NCBI RefSeq assembly: GCF_042654065.1
Contig: NZ_JBHSFP010000026.1
Span: forward strand, 71,468 to 135,467
DNA: 64,000 nucleotides
Source: Sphaerisporangium dianthi
GTDB taxonomy: Bacteria > Actinomycetota > Actinomycetes > Streptosporangiales > Streptosporangiaceae
Reading direction: 5' to 3'
Positions 25,096 through 33,439 of the stretch are shown piece after piece. The translations under genes and the position numbers were made by a program. Below the pieces are notes generated by a model. It was not told the origin of the DNA. It was given only the letters and a program-made list of their open reading frames with translations, and ran no database searches. Each line of letters opens with the position of its first letter. Position 1 is the first letter of the stretch.

Positions 25096-25139
25096 TTTTT
25101 AATTTCTAGAAATCAAAAATCAGAAACAACGATCCGTTG
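25096..25139. promoter_or_regulatory. AT-rich palindrome and second dyad upstream of kfrA-like gene
   Basis: TTTTT-A-ATTTCTAGAAAT-C-AAAAA (25096-25119) is a 24-bp palindrome with one mismatched pair; the core ATTTCTAGAAAT is perfect. A second dyad CAACG-ATC-CGTTG lies at 25127-25139. This is by far the most AT-rich segment nearby and probably contains the promoter and operator of the coiled-coil protein. Confidence 0.68.
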
Positions 25140-25252
25140 CGCGACGAAGACTCTCAATCACTCACGAGAAGGAGACTTCCCGCAAGTTGTCGCCCTACAG
25201 GCCGAGCACCACCATCGTGCGTGTCCTGTCCGCTCACGATGTGGCGAGTTCC

Positions 25253-25283
25253 GTGTGATCGGTCACTGTGTTGACCTGGGATT
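25253..25283. repeat. 31-bp repeat, copy 1
   Basis: GTGTGATCGGTCACTGTGTT followed by GACCTGGGATT; 28 of 31 bases match 34238-34268, about 9 kb away in the same orientation. It abuts the Tn3 transposase relic here and the ISKra4-type relic there, so it is probably an insertion-sequence end or target remnant. Confidence 0.6.
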
Positions 25284-25289
25284 CGGTCA

Positions 25290-25823
25290 GGCGATGCCGC
25301 CCCGCATCGACCTGCCGGAGCTGCTGCCGGAGGTGCACTCCTGGACCGGTTTCCTGGACGCCTACGTGCACCCGGCCGAGGTCTCCACGCGCATGACGAC
25401 CTGCCGCGGTCGCTGGCGGCACTGCTGATCAGCGAGGCTTTCAACGTCGGGCTCACCCCGATGATCAAGGACGGGGACGAGGCGCTGACCCGCGGCCGGT
25501 TGTCGCACGTCGACCAGAACTACGTGCGGGCCGAGACCCACGCTGCGGCGAACGCGACCTGATCGCGGCCCAGCGCGGCCTGACGCTCCTCGACGCAGTA
25601 AATGGTCAGGTGATGGGGATCGGGCAGGTGGTCGTGCCGGGCACGCCGCGCGATTCGCTGTACATCCTCGACACGCTGATCGACATCGCCGCAGGGCCGA
25701 AACCCGAGCTGGTCACGACGGACCAGGCCGGCGATGGCGACACGGTATTCGGGATCCTCTCCATGCTCGGCTACCGGTTCGCACCCCGCTTCGCCGACCT
25801 GGGCGCGGGATCTGGATTCACCG
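25290..25823 (+). pseudogene. Tn3-family transposase, catalytic-domain relic
   Basis: Three reading frames together give the Tn3 TnpA core: RIDLPELLPEVHSWTGF, then after a 1-nt shift LAALLISEAFNVG...LTRGRLSHVDQNYVRAET, then after another shift QVVVPGTPRDSLYILDTLIDI and FGILSMLGYRFAPRFADLG. About 50 residues between LLDA and VNGQV are deleted relative to the family. It ends beside the SGNH hydrolase stop. Non-functional. It points rightward, toward the N-terminal relic at 31733-32129. Confidence 0.85.
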
Positions 25824-25849
25824 ACCACGCAGAGCGGGTCGGGTGTCGG

Positions 25850-26962
25850 TCACAGATGAGGGCCCAGGAGCAGCCGGGCGGCTCGTTCGCCCATCCGCAG
25901 GTGCGCCGCCGGGTCGGGGTGCAGGCCATCGGGCAGCGACCTGGCCTCGTCCGGTCCGAGGAGCTCGCGTCCGTCGAGGTAGTGCAGCGCCGGGTCGGCG
26001 CGGACGTCGACGACCTTGGCGAGCAGCGCGCGGACACCGGTCAGGGTCAGCGCTCCGGCGCCCGGGGACCCCAGAGCGCGTTGGTGTCCGGTTTCCGGGT
26101 CGGGTGCGGTGGGTCCGGCCGTGGTCTCCAGTTCGGCGAAGGGGGTCGGTGAGATGAGCACGACCGGAGTGTCCGGGTGGCCTTCGCGGATCGTGTCCAG
26201 GAACCCGTGCACGGCGGGGACGAAGGTGCGCTCTCGCATCGACGCCGGCCCGACGATGTTGATCCCGACCTTGAGGGTGATCAGGTCGGCCGGGGTATCC
26301 CGGATGGCGCGGGCGACCTCCGGGTCGAGTACGGCGTTGCCGCCGAATCCGAGGTTGGTCAGCGCGGCACCGGTCGTCAGGGCGGCGATGGCCGGCCAGG
26401 TCAGGGTGGGGGCGGGCGCCTCCAGGCCGTGGCTGATCGACGAGCCGTAGTGCACCCATGCCACGCCGGTCGGCGGGGTCGGTGCGAGCAGCGGCGCGTC
26501 GGCGCCGAGCGTGCGCAGCTCGACCGTCGCGCTGTGCGGCAACCAGATCTCGACTTCCTTGTCTCCCGCGGGCAGATCGTCGAAGCGCACGGTTTCGGGG
26601 GGTCCCGGGTTGAGCCGGGCGTCGGCGAGGTCGACGGCGAGGCTCAGCACGTCTCCGGCCGTGGCGGGCACACGGGCGAGCACGGTGCCGTCGACGGCGA
26701 GGTCGAACGATGCCGGCAGCGGGCTCGCACCCATGTCCGGCACGGTGACGTGCACGCCGAGGGCCAGCGACCGCGCTGCCGTGCGCAGGCGCAGGCGAAC
26801 CCCGGCCGCGTGCGAGACGACCAGGTCCATCCAGCCGTCGTGCAGGCGCGGCCGGGTCCAGGCCGGGAGCCGTCGGGGGCGGACCCCGTCCGGGGTGCGT
26901 TCCAGATCGAGCGCGCCGAGGATCGCGACCCGGTCGTCGGGCAGGCAGATGTGGTGGGTCAT
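25850..26962 (-). CDS. SGNH/GDSL hydrolase (paralogue 1)
   Basis: 370-aa SGNH-fold esterase-like protein. The C-terminal half carries block I HYGSSISHG (nucleophile S175 by alignment to GDSI), block II NLGFGGNA, block III KVGINIV and block V LPDGLHPD with the catalytic Asp-His. The N-terminal half is a beta-sandwich of the kind found in two-domain carbohydrate esterases. No signal peptide. Downstream of an MFS exporter (45-bp gap), so co-transcribed. Clearly paralogous to the gene at 30453-31631, sharing long blocks such as HGFLDTIREGHP. Substrate unknown. Confidence 0.88.
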   Translation of the reverse strand: MTHHICLPDDRVAILGALDLERTPDGVRPRRLPAWTRPRLHDGWMDLVVSHAAGVRLRLRTAARSLALGVHVTVPDMGASPLPASFDLAVDGTVLARVPATAGDVLSLAVDLADARLNPGPPETVRFDDLPAGDKEVEIWLPHSATVELRTLGADAPLLAPTPPTGVAWVHYGSSISHGLEAPAPTLTWPAIAALTTGAALTNLGFGGNAVLDPEVARAIRDTPADLITLKVGINIVGPASMRERTFVPAVHGFLDTIREGHPDTPVVLISPTPFAELETTAGPTAPDPETGHQRALGSPGAGALTLTGVRALLAKVVDVRADPALHYLDGRELLGPDEARSLPDGLHPDPAAHLRMGERAARLLLGPHL

Positions 26963-27007
26963 GCGGTGTACTCCATATCGTGGTCGGGGGTGATCGCCGA
27001 TGGGGTG

Positions 27008-28474
27008 TCAGGCGTCTTGGGGGACGGTGTCGTCGATGGGGGTGGCCGCCCGGTCGCCGGCGGCGCGCCGGGTGCGGACGAACCCCCAGCCGACCAGGGC
27101 CGCCGCGACGAGGGTGAGGGTGAGGCCCGCCGTGGTGACGGCCTGGTGGAACTCGCCGGTCTGCCGCGGGCTCCAGGGGGACGCGGCGATGTCGCCGGTG
27201 AACACGATGGCGAGGATGGTGCCGGTGACGGCGATGCCGATGCCGGAGGTGATCTGGGAGGCGGTGTCGACGAGCGCGGTGCCGATGGTGGTCCGGTCGC
27301 CGGGCAGGCCGCGGACCACGTTGAGCCCGGCCACGACGCCGACCACGCGCATCCCGGCCGCCACGAGGACGAGCGCCGTCGCGATCCACAGGTAGCCGAA
27401 CCGGCCGAGCAGGCCGTAGACGGCCAGGCCGGACACGACCGCCGCGGCGCTGGTCCAGGCGGCCCGGTCCAGGCCGACGCGCTGCACGAACGGGTCCACG
27501 AACGGGCTGCTCGCGAGGAGGGCGACGACCTGCGGCAGCATCCCGACAGCGGCCAGCGCGGGCGACCAGCCCCAGTCGAGCTGTAGTTGCAGCGTCACCA
27601 TGTAACCGAGTCCCGCGGTCGCCAGCCCGGCGGCGGCCTTGTAGGCCAGGCCGCTGGAGACCAGGGGGAGCGCGAGGAGCTTCAGGTCGAGCAGCGGATG
27701 GCGGGTCAAGCGCTCGCGCAGAACGAAGCAGATCGCCGCCGCCGTGGTCGCGGCGGTGGCCGCCCAAGGCACCCAGGAGCCGGCGCCCTGCTCCACGAAC
27801 AGCGTCGGCGCGAGGAGCGCGAGCACGATCGTCGCCGTGCCCAGCAGCATCCCGGGGACGTCGAGGGGGTCGCGGTGGAGGCCGCCCGGATCGTCGTCGG
27901 TGATGCCGTACCGAACGCAGAAGAGCGCCAGTACGGCGATCGGCACATTCACCAGCAGCAGGACCTGCCACGGTGCGATCGCCAGCACCAGGCCGCCCGC
28001 CGTCGGGCCGATCGCGAGCCCGACCAGGCCGACGGTCGAGATGAGGGTCAGCGCGCGCACGCGCAGGCCGTCCTCGTCGAACAGCCGGAACGCCAGCGCC
28101 ATCGAGCCCGGGGTCGTCATCGCCGCGGCGACCCCCATCGCCGCCCGCACGGCGATCAGTTGCTCGGCGGTGGTGACCATGGCGGTCGCCAGGCTCGCCA
28201 CGCCGAGCAGTACCAGGCCGACCAGCATGATCCGCCGCCGGCCGAACCGATCGGCGATCGCGCCGAACGCCAGCATCAACCCGCCGAACACGACCGCATA
28301 GGCGCCCGTCACCCACTGCAACGCGGTCGTCGAGGCGTTCAGGTCGCGTCCGATCACCGGCAGCGCGACGTTCAGGATCGAGTTGTCCAGCATCTCGAAG
28401 AGGAACACCGCCGACAGTCCCGCCAACGCGATCCACGCCTCCCGCAGCGACCGGGGCGCGGTCGTCTCATGCAT
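27008..28474 (-). CDS. MFS drug exporter (DHA2, 14-TM)
   Basis: 488-aa proton antiporter of the DHA2/EmrB-QacA type. Fourteen hydrophobic segments are predicted; motif A is GAIADRFGRRRIML and motif C-like GLAIGPTAGG. It begins an operon with the SGNH hydrolase gene and is divergent from a TetR gene, with a TGTCACT/AGTGACA dyad between. Export of an ester, or of a drug modified by the hydrolase, is inference. Confidence 0.9.
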   Translation of the reverse strand: MHETTAPRSLREAWIALAGLSAVFLFEMLDNSILNVALPVIGRDLNASTTALQWVTGAYAVVFGGLMLAFGAIADRFGRRRIMLVGLVLLGVASLATAMVTTAEQLIAVRAAMGVAAAMTTPGSMALAFRLFDEDGLRVRALTLISTVGLVGLAIGPTAGGLVLAIAPWQVLLLVNVPIAVLALFCVRYGITDDDPGGLHRDPLDVPGMLLGTATIVLALLAPTLFVEQGAGSWVPWAATAATTAAAICFVLRERLTRHPLLDLKLLALPLVSSGLAYKAAAGLATAGLGYMVTLQLQLDWGWSPALAAVGMLPQVVALLASSPFVDPFVQRVGLDRAAWTSAAAVVSGLAVYGLLGRFGYLWIATALVLVAAGMRVVGVVAGLNVVRGLPGDRTTIGTALVDTASQITSGIGIAVTGTILAIVFTGDIAASPWSPRQTGEFHQAVTTAGLTLTLVAAALVGWGFVRTRRAAGDRAATPIDDTVPQDA

Positions 28475-28579
28475 GGAGGACTCCGTTCACGTGGTGATCG
28501 GTACGGGCGCGGGCCGGCCGCTCGCGCGGCAAGCTGAGACCCGCACCGGCGACAATGAGGGGTGTTCGTGCGAAGAGCA

Positions 28580-28612
28580 TGTCACTAGGTTATTCGACTA
28601 AGTTAAGTGACA
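28580..28612. promoter_or_regulatory. TetR operator dyad between MFS and TetR genes
   Basis: TGTCACT (28580-28586) and AGTGACA (28606-28612), perfect 7-bp arms 19 bp apart, centred on TCGA. It lies 20 bp before the TetR start and covers the TetR promoter region and the divergent MFS promoter. Confidence 0.6.
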
Positions 28613-28631
28613 CAAGTAAGTGGGGGTCGGG

Positions 28632-29246
28632 ATGCCCAGGACGGGAGCACGAGGCGGACCGCAGACGCGTGCGAAGATCTCGGCGGTCGCTACCCGGCTG
28701 TTCCTGGAACGCGGATTCGACACGGTCACGGTCACCGAGGTCGCGCGGGAGGCCGGGGTCTCGGCGGTGACGGTCTTCAAGCACTTCCCGCAGAAGGAGG
28801 ACCTCCTGCTGGACCGCGAGGTCGACGCCGTCGAGCTCCTGCGCTCGGCGGTACGCGACCGCGCCCCGGACACCGGGGTACTCCGATCCCTGCGCGACAT
28901 GGCGTTCGGGTTTCTCGACGAACGGCACTCCCTGTCCGGCCTCAAGCACGGGTCCGCTCCCTTCTTCCGGACCGTCGCGGCTTCGCCCGCGCTCATCTCC
29001 CGCGCCAGGGAGATATCCTCCGGCCTCCAGCAGACCCTCGCCGATGAGCTCGAACGCGACCCGGCCTTCGACGGCGACGCCGCGCTGCTCGCCGCCTTCT
29101 TCATCGCGGGCTACAGCGTCGTGCTGGTGGAGACCGCTCGGCGCCTGATCGCCGGAGAAGCGGCCGACACCGTCGCAGACGAGCACCGCGCCCGCCTGGA
29201 GCGCCTGTTCGAAGCCCTCGCCAGCGGAGTCGTGCCCCAGCCTTGA
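28632..29246 (+). CDS. TetR family regulator
   Basis: 204-aa TetR protein. HTH at about residues 10-57 with TVTVTEVAREAGVSAVTVFKHFPQKEDLLL (by position). ATG 28632 is chosen with GGGGG upstream; the GTG at 28620 is also in frame. Divergent from the MFS-SGNH operon, with an operator-like dyad in between, so it is the probable repressor of that operon. Confidence 0.9.
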   Translation: MPRTGARGGPQTRAKISAVATRLFLERGFDTVTVTEVAREAGVSAVTVFKHFPQKEDLLLDREVDAVELLRSAVRDRAPDTGVLRSLRDMAFGFLDERHSLSGLKHGSAPFFRTVAASPALISRAREISSGLQQTLADELERDPAFDGDAALLAAFFIAGYSVVLVETARRLIAGEAADTVADEHRARLERLFEALASGVVPQP

Positions 29247-29328
29247 GGCTCGCCGCCGCGCGCGGCGGGGGGCTTGTGCAGAAACCGAACGGCCGACGGC
29301 GTCAGCGGGCCGGGGCGAGCGGATTCGC

Positions 29329-29481
29329 GGAGACGGTCACAACGCCGTCCTCCTCGCCCAAGCACAACTGGCCGCTGTCGTCGACGGGCTGCACGGCCGC
29401 GGCCTCGTGGACGCCGCCGGCGGGTTCACCCACGCCGACCGGGAGATCGAGCAGCGGATCGACGGCGAGCCAGGTTCGGCC
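29329..29481 (+). pseudogene. fragment of an HTH regulator (SCO6745-type)
   Basis: About 50 codons resemble the C-terminal winged helix of SCO6745-type actinobacterial regulators: HNAVLLAQAQLAAVVDGL, then GLVDAAGGFTHADREIEQRI. No start or N-terminal part, and the frame closes soon after. A decayed fragment; family assignment is tentative. Confidence 0.4.
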
Positions 29482-29809
29482 CGGCAGCGTGGGCAGGGTG
29501 GCGCTCGACGTCGTCCGCGTCGCTCAGGGAGGCTTCCTGAGGGGCCGTCATGCCCCGGACGCTGTCACAAACCATTCTCAGAAGGGCCCCGAACCCGTCT
29601 TTGAGTGAGAACGAGTTCTGCGAACCGGAACGGCGCTTCGCGGTCGCCGGGCCGTCACGTTTGATCTTGCTCTGGTGAAGGGCTCGTTTGTGCGAATCAA
29701 GGCGGGGGTGCCCGTGCGGCTTCGCAGACCTGCCGTCTCGCTCGCCGCCTTCGATAGAGTCGCCAAACCTCAATGAGTACAGCGTTTGCCTATAGCTTGT
29801 AGGTAGATG

Positions 29810-29832
29810 CATACTGGACATAGACATACTGG
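29810..29832. promoter_or_regulatory. direct repeat CATACTGG before TetR gene
   Basis: CATACTGG at 29810-29817 and again at 29825-29832, 15 bp apart, immediately before the TetR start; a TATAGC hexamer (29791) may be the -10. Possible operator half-sites. The rest of the 29482-29810 gap shows no gene. Confidence 0.4.
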
Positions 29833-29838
29833 GAGTAG

Positions 29839-30417
29839 GTGAAGGTTGTGGTTCGGGCAGGACTGAGCCCGGAGCGGCTGACGCTCGCTGGTGCGGAACT
29901 CGCCGATGAGGCCGGTTTCGACCAGGTGACCCTGTCCGCGCTCGCCCGGCGTTTCGACGTGAAGCCGACGAGCCTGTACGCGCATGTGAAGAACTCCCAC
30001 GAGCTCAGGACCCGGATCGCGCTGTTCGCACTGGAGGAACTCGCCGACCGGGTCGCCGACGCCGTGGCCGGGCGCGCGGGCAAGGACGCCCTGACAGCCT
30101 TCGCGAACGCCTACCGGGACTACGCCCGGGCGCACCCCGGCCGGTACGAAGCAGCACGGTACCGGCTCGACCCGCGGACTGCCGCGGCCAGCGCCGGCGT
30201 CCGGCATGCACAGATGACACGGGCGATCCTGCGCGGCTACGACCTGGCTGAGCCGGACCAGACGCACGCGGTCCGCATGCTGGGCAGCGTCTTCCACGGC
30301 TATGCCTCCCTGGAGGCGGCCGGCGCTTTCGACCACACGGACGTCGCCGCTCAGCAGTCCTGGGCCTGGACCCTGGACTGCCTCGACACCGCATTGCGGA
30401 GCCGGTCCACCCCCTGA
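29839..30417 (+). CDS. TetR family regulator
   Basis: 192-aa TetR protein with an HTH at about 13-50 (LADEAGFDQVTLSALARRFDVKPTSLYAHVKN, by position) and a C-terminal domain of the TetR_C_33 type (YRDYARAHPGRYEAARY). GTG 29839 is the start; the GTG at 29848 is equally possible given GGGAG at 29831. It is followed 35 bp later by the second SGNH hydrolase gene in the same direction, which it probably regulates. Confidence 0.87.
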   Translation: MKVVVRAGLSPERLTLAGAELADEAGFDQVTLSALARRFDVKPTSLYAHVKNSHELRTRIALFALEELADRVADAVAGRAGKDALTAFANAYRDYARAHPGRYEAARYRLDPRTAAASAGVRHAQMTRAILRGYDLAEPDQTHAVRMLGSVFHGYASLEAAGAFDHTDVAAQQSWAWTLDCLDTALRSRSTP

Positions 30418-30452
30418 CCGGCCGCCCCACCCAGAATCAAAAGTTTGAGGCA

Positions 30453-31631
30453 ATGAGCACCGAACAGAACCTGATCACCACCCCCATCACCGCCGACTTC
30501 CTGCGCGGGCACCTCGACGTGGAAGAGACTGCCCACGGCCTGCTGCCGCACCGGCTGCCTGCCTGGGCGCGCCGCCAGATCCCCGACGACCTGCTGGCCG
30601 TGGCCGAGGCCCAGCCCTCCGGTGTCCGGCTGGCCTTCCGTACCAGCGCCACCACCATCCGCCTGGAGACCCTGCCCACCAAACGCGTCTACCGGGGCTT
30701 CCCGCCCCCGCCGGACGGCATCTACGACCTCCTGGTCGACGGCCGCCTCACCGCCCAGGCCACCGTGGACGGCGGGAACCTGCGCACCATCACTGACATG
30801 CAGACCCAGACTACGGAATTCACCCCGGGCCCCGCCGGCACCGCCGACTTCACCGACCTCCCCACCGGCGAGAAGGACATCGAGATCTGGCTCCCGCACG
30901 CGGAGATCACCGAGGTCATCGCCCTGCGCACCGACGCCCCCGTCGAGCCCGCCCCGGACAAGGGGCACCGGGTGTGGCTGCACCACGGCAGCTCCATCAG
31001 CCACGGATCCAACGCCGTCTTCCCCAGCACCATCTGGCCCGCCCTGGCCGCCTCCGCAGGCGATGTGGAGCTGATCAACCTCGGATTCGGCGGCAGCGCA
31101 CTGGTCGACCCGTTCACCGCCCGCGCCATGCGCGACACCCCCGCAGACCTGATCAGCCTCAAGCTCGGCATCAACGTCGTCAACAGCGACGCCATGCGCC
31201 TGCGCGCCTTCACCCCCGCCATCCACGGCTTCCTCGACACCATCCGCGAGGGCCACCCCACAACCCCCTTGCTCCTGGTCTCCCCCATCCTGTGTCCGAC
31301 CCACGAGAACACCCCCGGACCTCTGATGCCGGACCTCTCCAGTGGAACCCTGAAGTTCAAGGCCACCGGTGATCCGGCCGAGACCGCCGCCGGACGGCTG
31401 ACGCTCACGATCGTCCGCGACGTCCTGGCCGACACCGTCAAACAGCGGTCCGCCGAAGACCCCAACCTCCACTACCTCGACGGACTCGACCTCTACGGCG
31501 AGAGCGACCACGACGAGTTCCCCCTGCCGGACGCGATCCACCCCAGCCCCGAAGGACACCGCCGCATCGGCGAGAACTTCGCCAAGCTCGTCTTCGCAAA
31601 CAACGGGCCCTTCGCCGTCACGACCGGCTGA
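30453..31631 (+). CDS. SGNH/GDSL hydrolase (paralogue 2)
   Basis: 392-aa paralogue of the 25850-26962 enzyme, same two-domain plan: N-terminal beta-sandwich (1-170), then block I HHGSSISHG, block II NLGFGGSA, block III KLGINVV and block V LPDAIHPS with the catalytic Asp-His. It has a longer loop after SPILCP than its paralogue. ATG 30453 follows TTGAGG. Preceded by a TetR gene. The pair suggests duplication inside the element-bounded island or two related acquisitions. Confidence 0.88.
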   Translation: MSTEQNLITTPITADFLRGHLDVEETAHGLLPHRLPAWARRQIPDDLLAVAEAQPSGVRLAFRTSATTIRLETLPTKRVYRGFPPPPDGIYDLLVDGRLTAQATVDGGNLRTITDMQTQTTEFTPGPAGTADFTDLPTGEKDIEIWLPHAEITEVIALRTDAPVEPAPDKGHRVWLHHGSSISHGSNAVFPSTIWPALAASAGDVELINLGFGGSALVDPFTARAMRDTPADLISLKLGINVVNSDAMRLRAFTPAIHGFLDTIREGHPTTPLLLVSPILCPTHENTPGPLMPDLSSGTLKFKATGDPAETAAGRLTLTIVRDVLADTVKQRSAEDPNLHYLDGLDLYGESDHDEFPLPDAIHPSPEGHRRIGENFAKLVFANNGPFAVTTG

Positions 31632-31732
31632 CAACCCGTGCCCGGCGGGGGAGAGCGTGATGGCTGGCTCCCCCGTACCGCACCACCCCGTAGGCGAACA
31701 GGACTCGGCCACACATTCCGGGGCTATGCCTC

Positions 31733-32129
31733 CTAGTCACCGTCCTCGGGCGCGTCCGGATCGCGGAAGGGTCGCAGTCCCTGCGACACCCCCGGCAGCA
31801 GCACCCGGTTCTTCCGCAGCCACGTCACCGCGTGGTCGAACAGCGCCACTGGCCCCTCGGCGTGCGTCCACGCCCGCCCGTACAGGAACCCGCGGAACTC
31901 CCGCCGCCACCGCCGGTCGGTGAAGTCGCGGTACCGGAACCGCTCCTGGATCTCCTCCGCGTGTCTGCCCCGCCATGCCCAGCCGGTGCGCGTCCGTACG
32001 CCGCAGCGCGATCAGGTCACGGTCGTCGTCATCGAGGAAGAAGAACCGCTCCAGCTCCGGGCGCGTGGGCACCTGGGTGAACGTCCCGTACGCCTCGGCC
32101 TGCTCGTCAGTCAGAAACTCCACCGGCAC
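31733..32129 (-). pseudogene. Tn3-family transposase, N-terminal (DUF4158) relic
   Basis: Starts like an intact TnpA: VPVEFLTDEQAEAYG, then RPELERFFFLDDDDRDLIALRR and HRLGMA, then a deletion/frameshift continues with RYRDFTDRRWRREFRGFLYGRAW and HAVTWLRKNRVLLPGVSQ before a stop. The DUF4158 region is typical of actinobacterial Tn3-family transposases. Opposite orientation to the catalytic-domain relic at 25290-25823; both point inward. Confidence 0.8.
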
Positions 32130-32225
32130 GAAGCGGACCGTAGCCGGCGCCAACAGCCGCCCGGCGACCTTTCCGTGAACCCCAGCGGCAGCCGCATCCC
32201 GTGTGCCGGCCAACCATGATCAATC

Positions 32226-32438
32226 TCAGCGGCACCATCTGTACCGCAACCACTCACACCCGGCGTCGGGCTGGGACTGGAGTTCCCGGGTGAGGTGGGA
32301 GCAGCGGGCGTGGCCGACGCGGATGTCGGTGGCCGGGGTGCCGGCGGCGATCGGCGCCGGGGCGCGCGGCCGCCACAGCCGCCCCGGCCCGCGGTCGGCC
32401 GGAGTCGGCACGCGCAGCAGTTTCGCCGGCCGCGGCAC
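32226..32438 (-). CDS. uncertain short ORF in relic region
   Basis: 70-codon open frame, Arg/Pro-rich with two cysteines, containing CSHLTRELQSQPDAGCEW. No family recognised and no clear ribosome site. It could be a small gene or part of element debris. Listed only because the segment is otherwise empty. Confidence 0.2.
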   Translation of the reverse strand: MPRPAKLLRVPTPADRGPGRLWRPRAPAPIAAGTPATDIRVGHARCSHLTRELQSQPDAGCEWLRYRWCR

Positions 32439-32505
32439 AAGCCCAAGCCCGACGCGCCCACTACTGAAGACGCGGCCATCCCATCACCTGAGCGCCGTTG
32501 CGGTA

Positions 32506-32799
32506 CTAGGCGACCTGGTAGACCCACAGGCCCCAGTAATACTTCTGATCGACGGTATCCCACACCGTCTGACTGCAGTAGTACGACGAGAACTGAGGGC
32601 CCTGGGTCAGGCTGTTGCCGAAGTACTGGCAGGCGTCCAAGGTGTAATACACGCCGAACCGCCACCAGCCGGCGGCTGCGACTTTGGTGACGGCGGAGCG
32701 ATCCGCGGGCGCGGCCGCCTGGGCCGGGATCCCCAGGCCCATCAGCAGTCCGGTGGCGATGCCGGCAAGTGCAACAGCCGTGCGAAGTCGACGCATCAT
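32506..32799 (-). CDS. small secreted protein
   Basis: 97 aa with a classic Sec signal peptide: RRLRT, hydrophobic AVALAGIATGLLMGLG, and an AxA cleavage site near residue 29 (PAQAAA). The mature 65-residue domain is aromatic-rich (WWRFGVYYTLDACQYF...SSYYCSQTVW) with two Cys that could form a disulfide. Family not recognised. ATG 32799 follows GAGGGGAC. It lies alone among transposon relics. Confidence 0.72.
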   Translation of the reverse strand: MMRRLRTAVALAGIATGLLMGLGIPAQAAAPADRSAVTKVAAAGWWRFGVYYTLDACQYFGNSLTQGPQFSSYYCSQTVWDTVDQKYYWGLWVYQVA

Positions 32800-33164
32800 G
32801 TCCCCTCGGTTAAGGCCTACCACCTGCCGAGCATGCCCCTGGGAGGAACGCCGGCGCGACGGCGATGATCGCCGCTCGGGACAGCGGCGCTTCCTCACGG
32901 AGCTCGGCCACATCCGCAGTCCTTATTTCACGCGCTCCCCCGTGCGTCAACTTCACCGGACAGTCCAGGAGGGAACCCCCACGACAGCCGTGAAAACTTC
33001 AGCACAGCCCCTACAGCGCGCGGAGCTACTCCACCCGTGAGTACAGCTTGTCGAACGCCTTGCCCGTGAGTTGGAACGCCGCGCAGGCGGCGGCCAGCCG
33101 GGCGAACAGCGCCGCTCGGCAACCCCGCCCCGCGAACAACTGCGCCAGCGCGCCCCCGCCGGCC

Positions 33165-33281
33165 GAGGAGTGCGTGGGCGACACGCCGGCCACGCTGCTG
33201 AACTGGCCGTCCAAGCAGCGGATGCCGAAGCTGCCGGTGATCGGGCCGACCAACAACGGCAAGTCGATGATCGTGGAGAAA
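33165..33281 (+). pseudogene. TniB/TnsC-type transposition ATPase fragment
   Basis: Roughly 40 codons around LLNWPSKQRMPKLPVIG and the Walker A GPTNNGKS followed by MIVEK, as in TniB ATPases of Tn5053/Tn402-like transposons. Both sides are lost; the frame runs into unrelated sequence. A preceding leftward frame ending at 33026 is unidentified. Confidence 0.65.
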
Positions 33282-33439
33282 GGCGTGATCCCGCCCGTTG
33301 ACAGCCGCCCTGACGGCGATCACAGTAAGCCTGTTCCGGATGACGAAGCAGCACTCCTGAGCGTCTCGGCAGCGCAGCCGGGTGGTCGAACCGGCCGGAT
33401 TCTCGGACCGGGTAACACCGAAGTCGAGTGGAGGCGTAA

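Noticed and set aside
28590..29186. Leftward frames opposite the TetR gene
   Set aside because: Antisense shadows without domains or ribosome sites.
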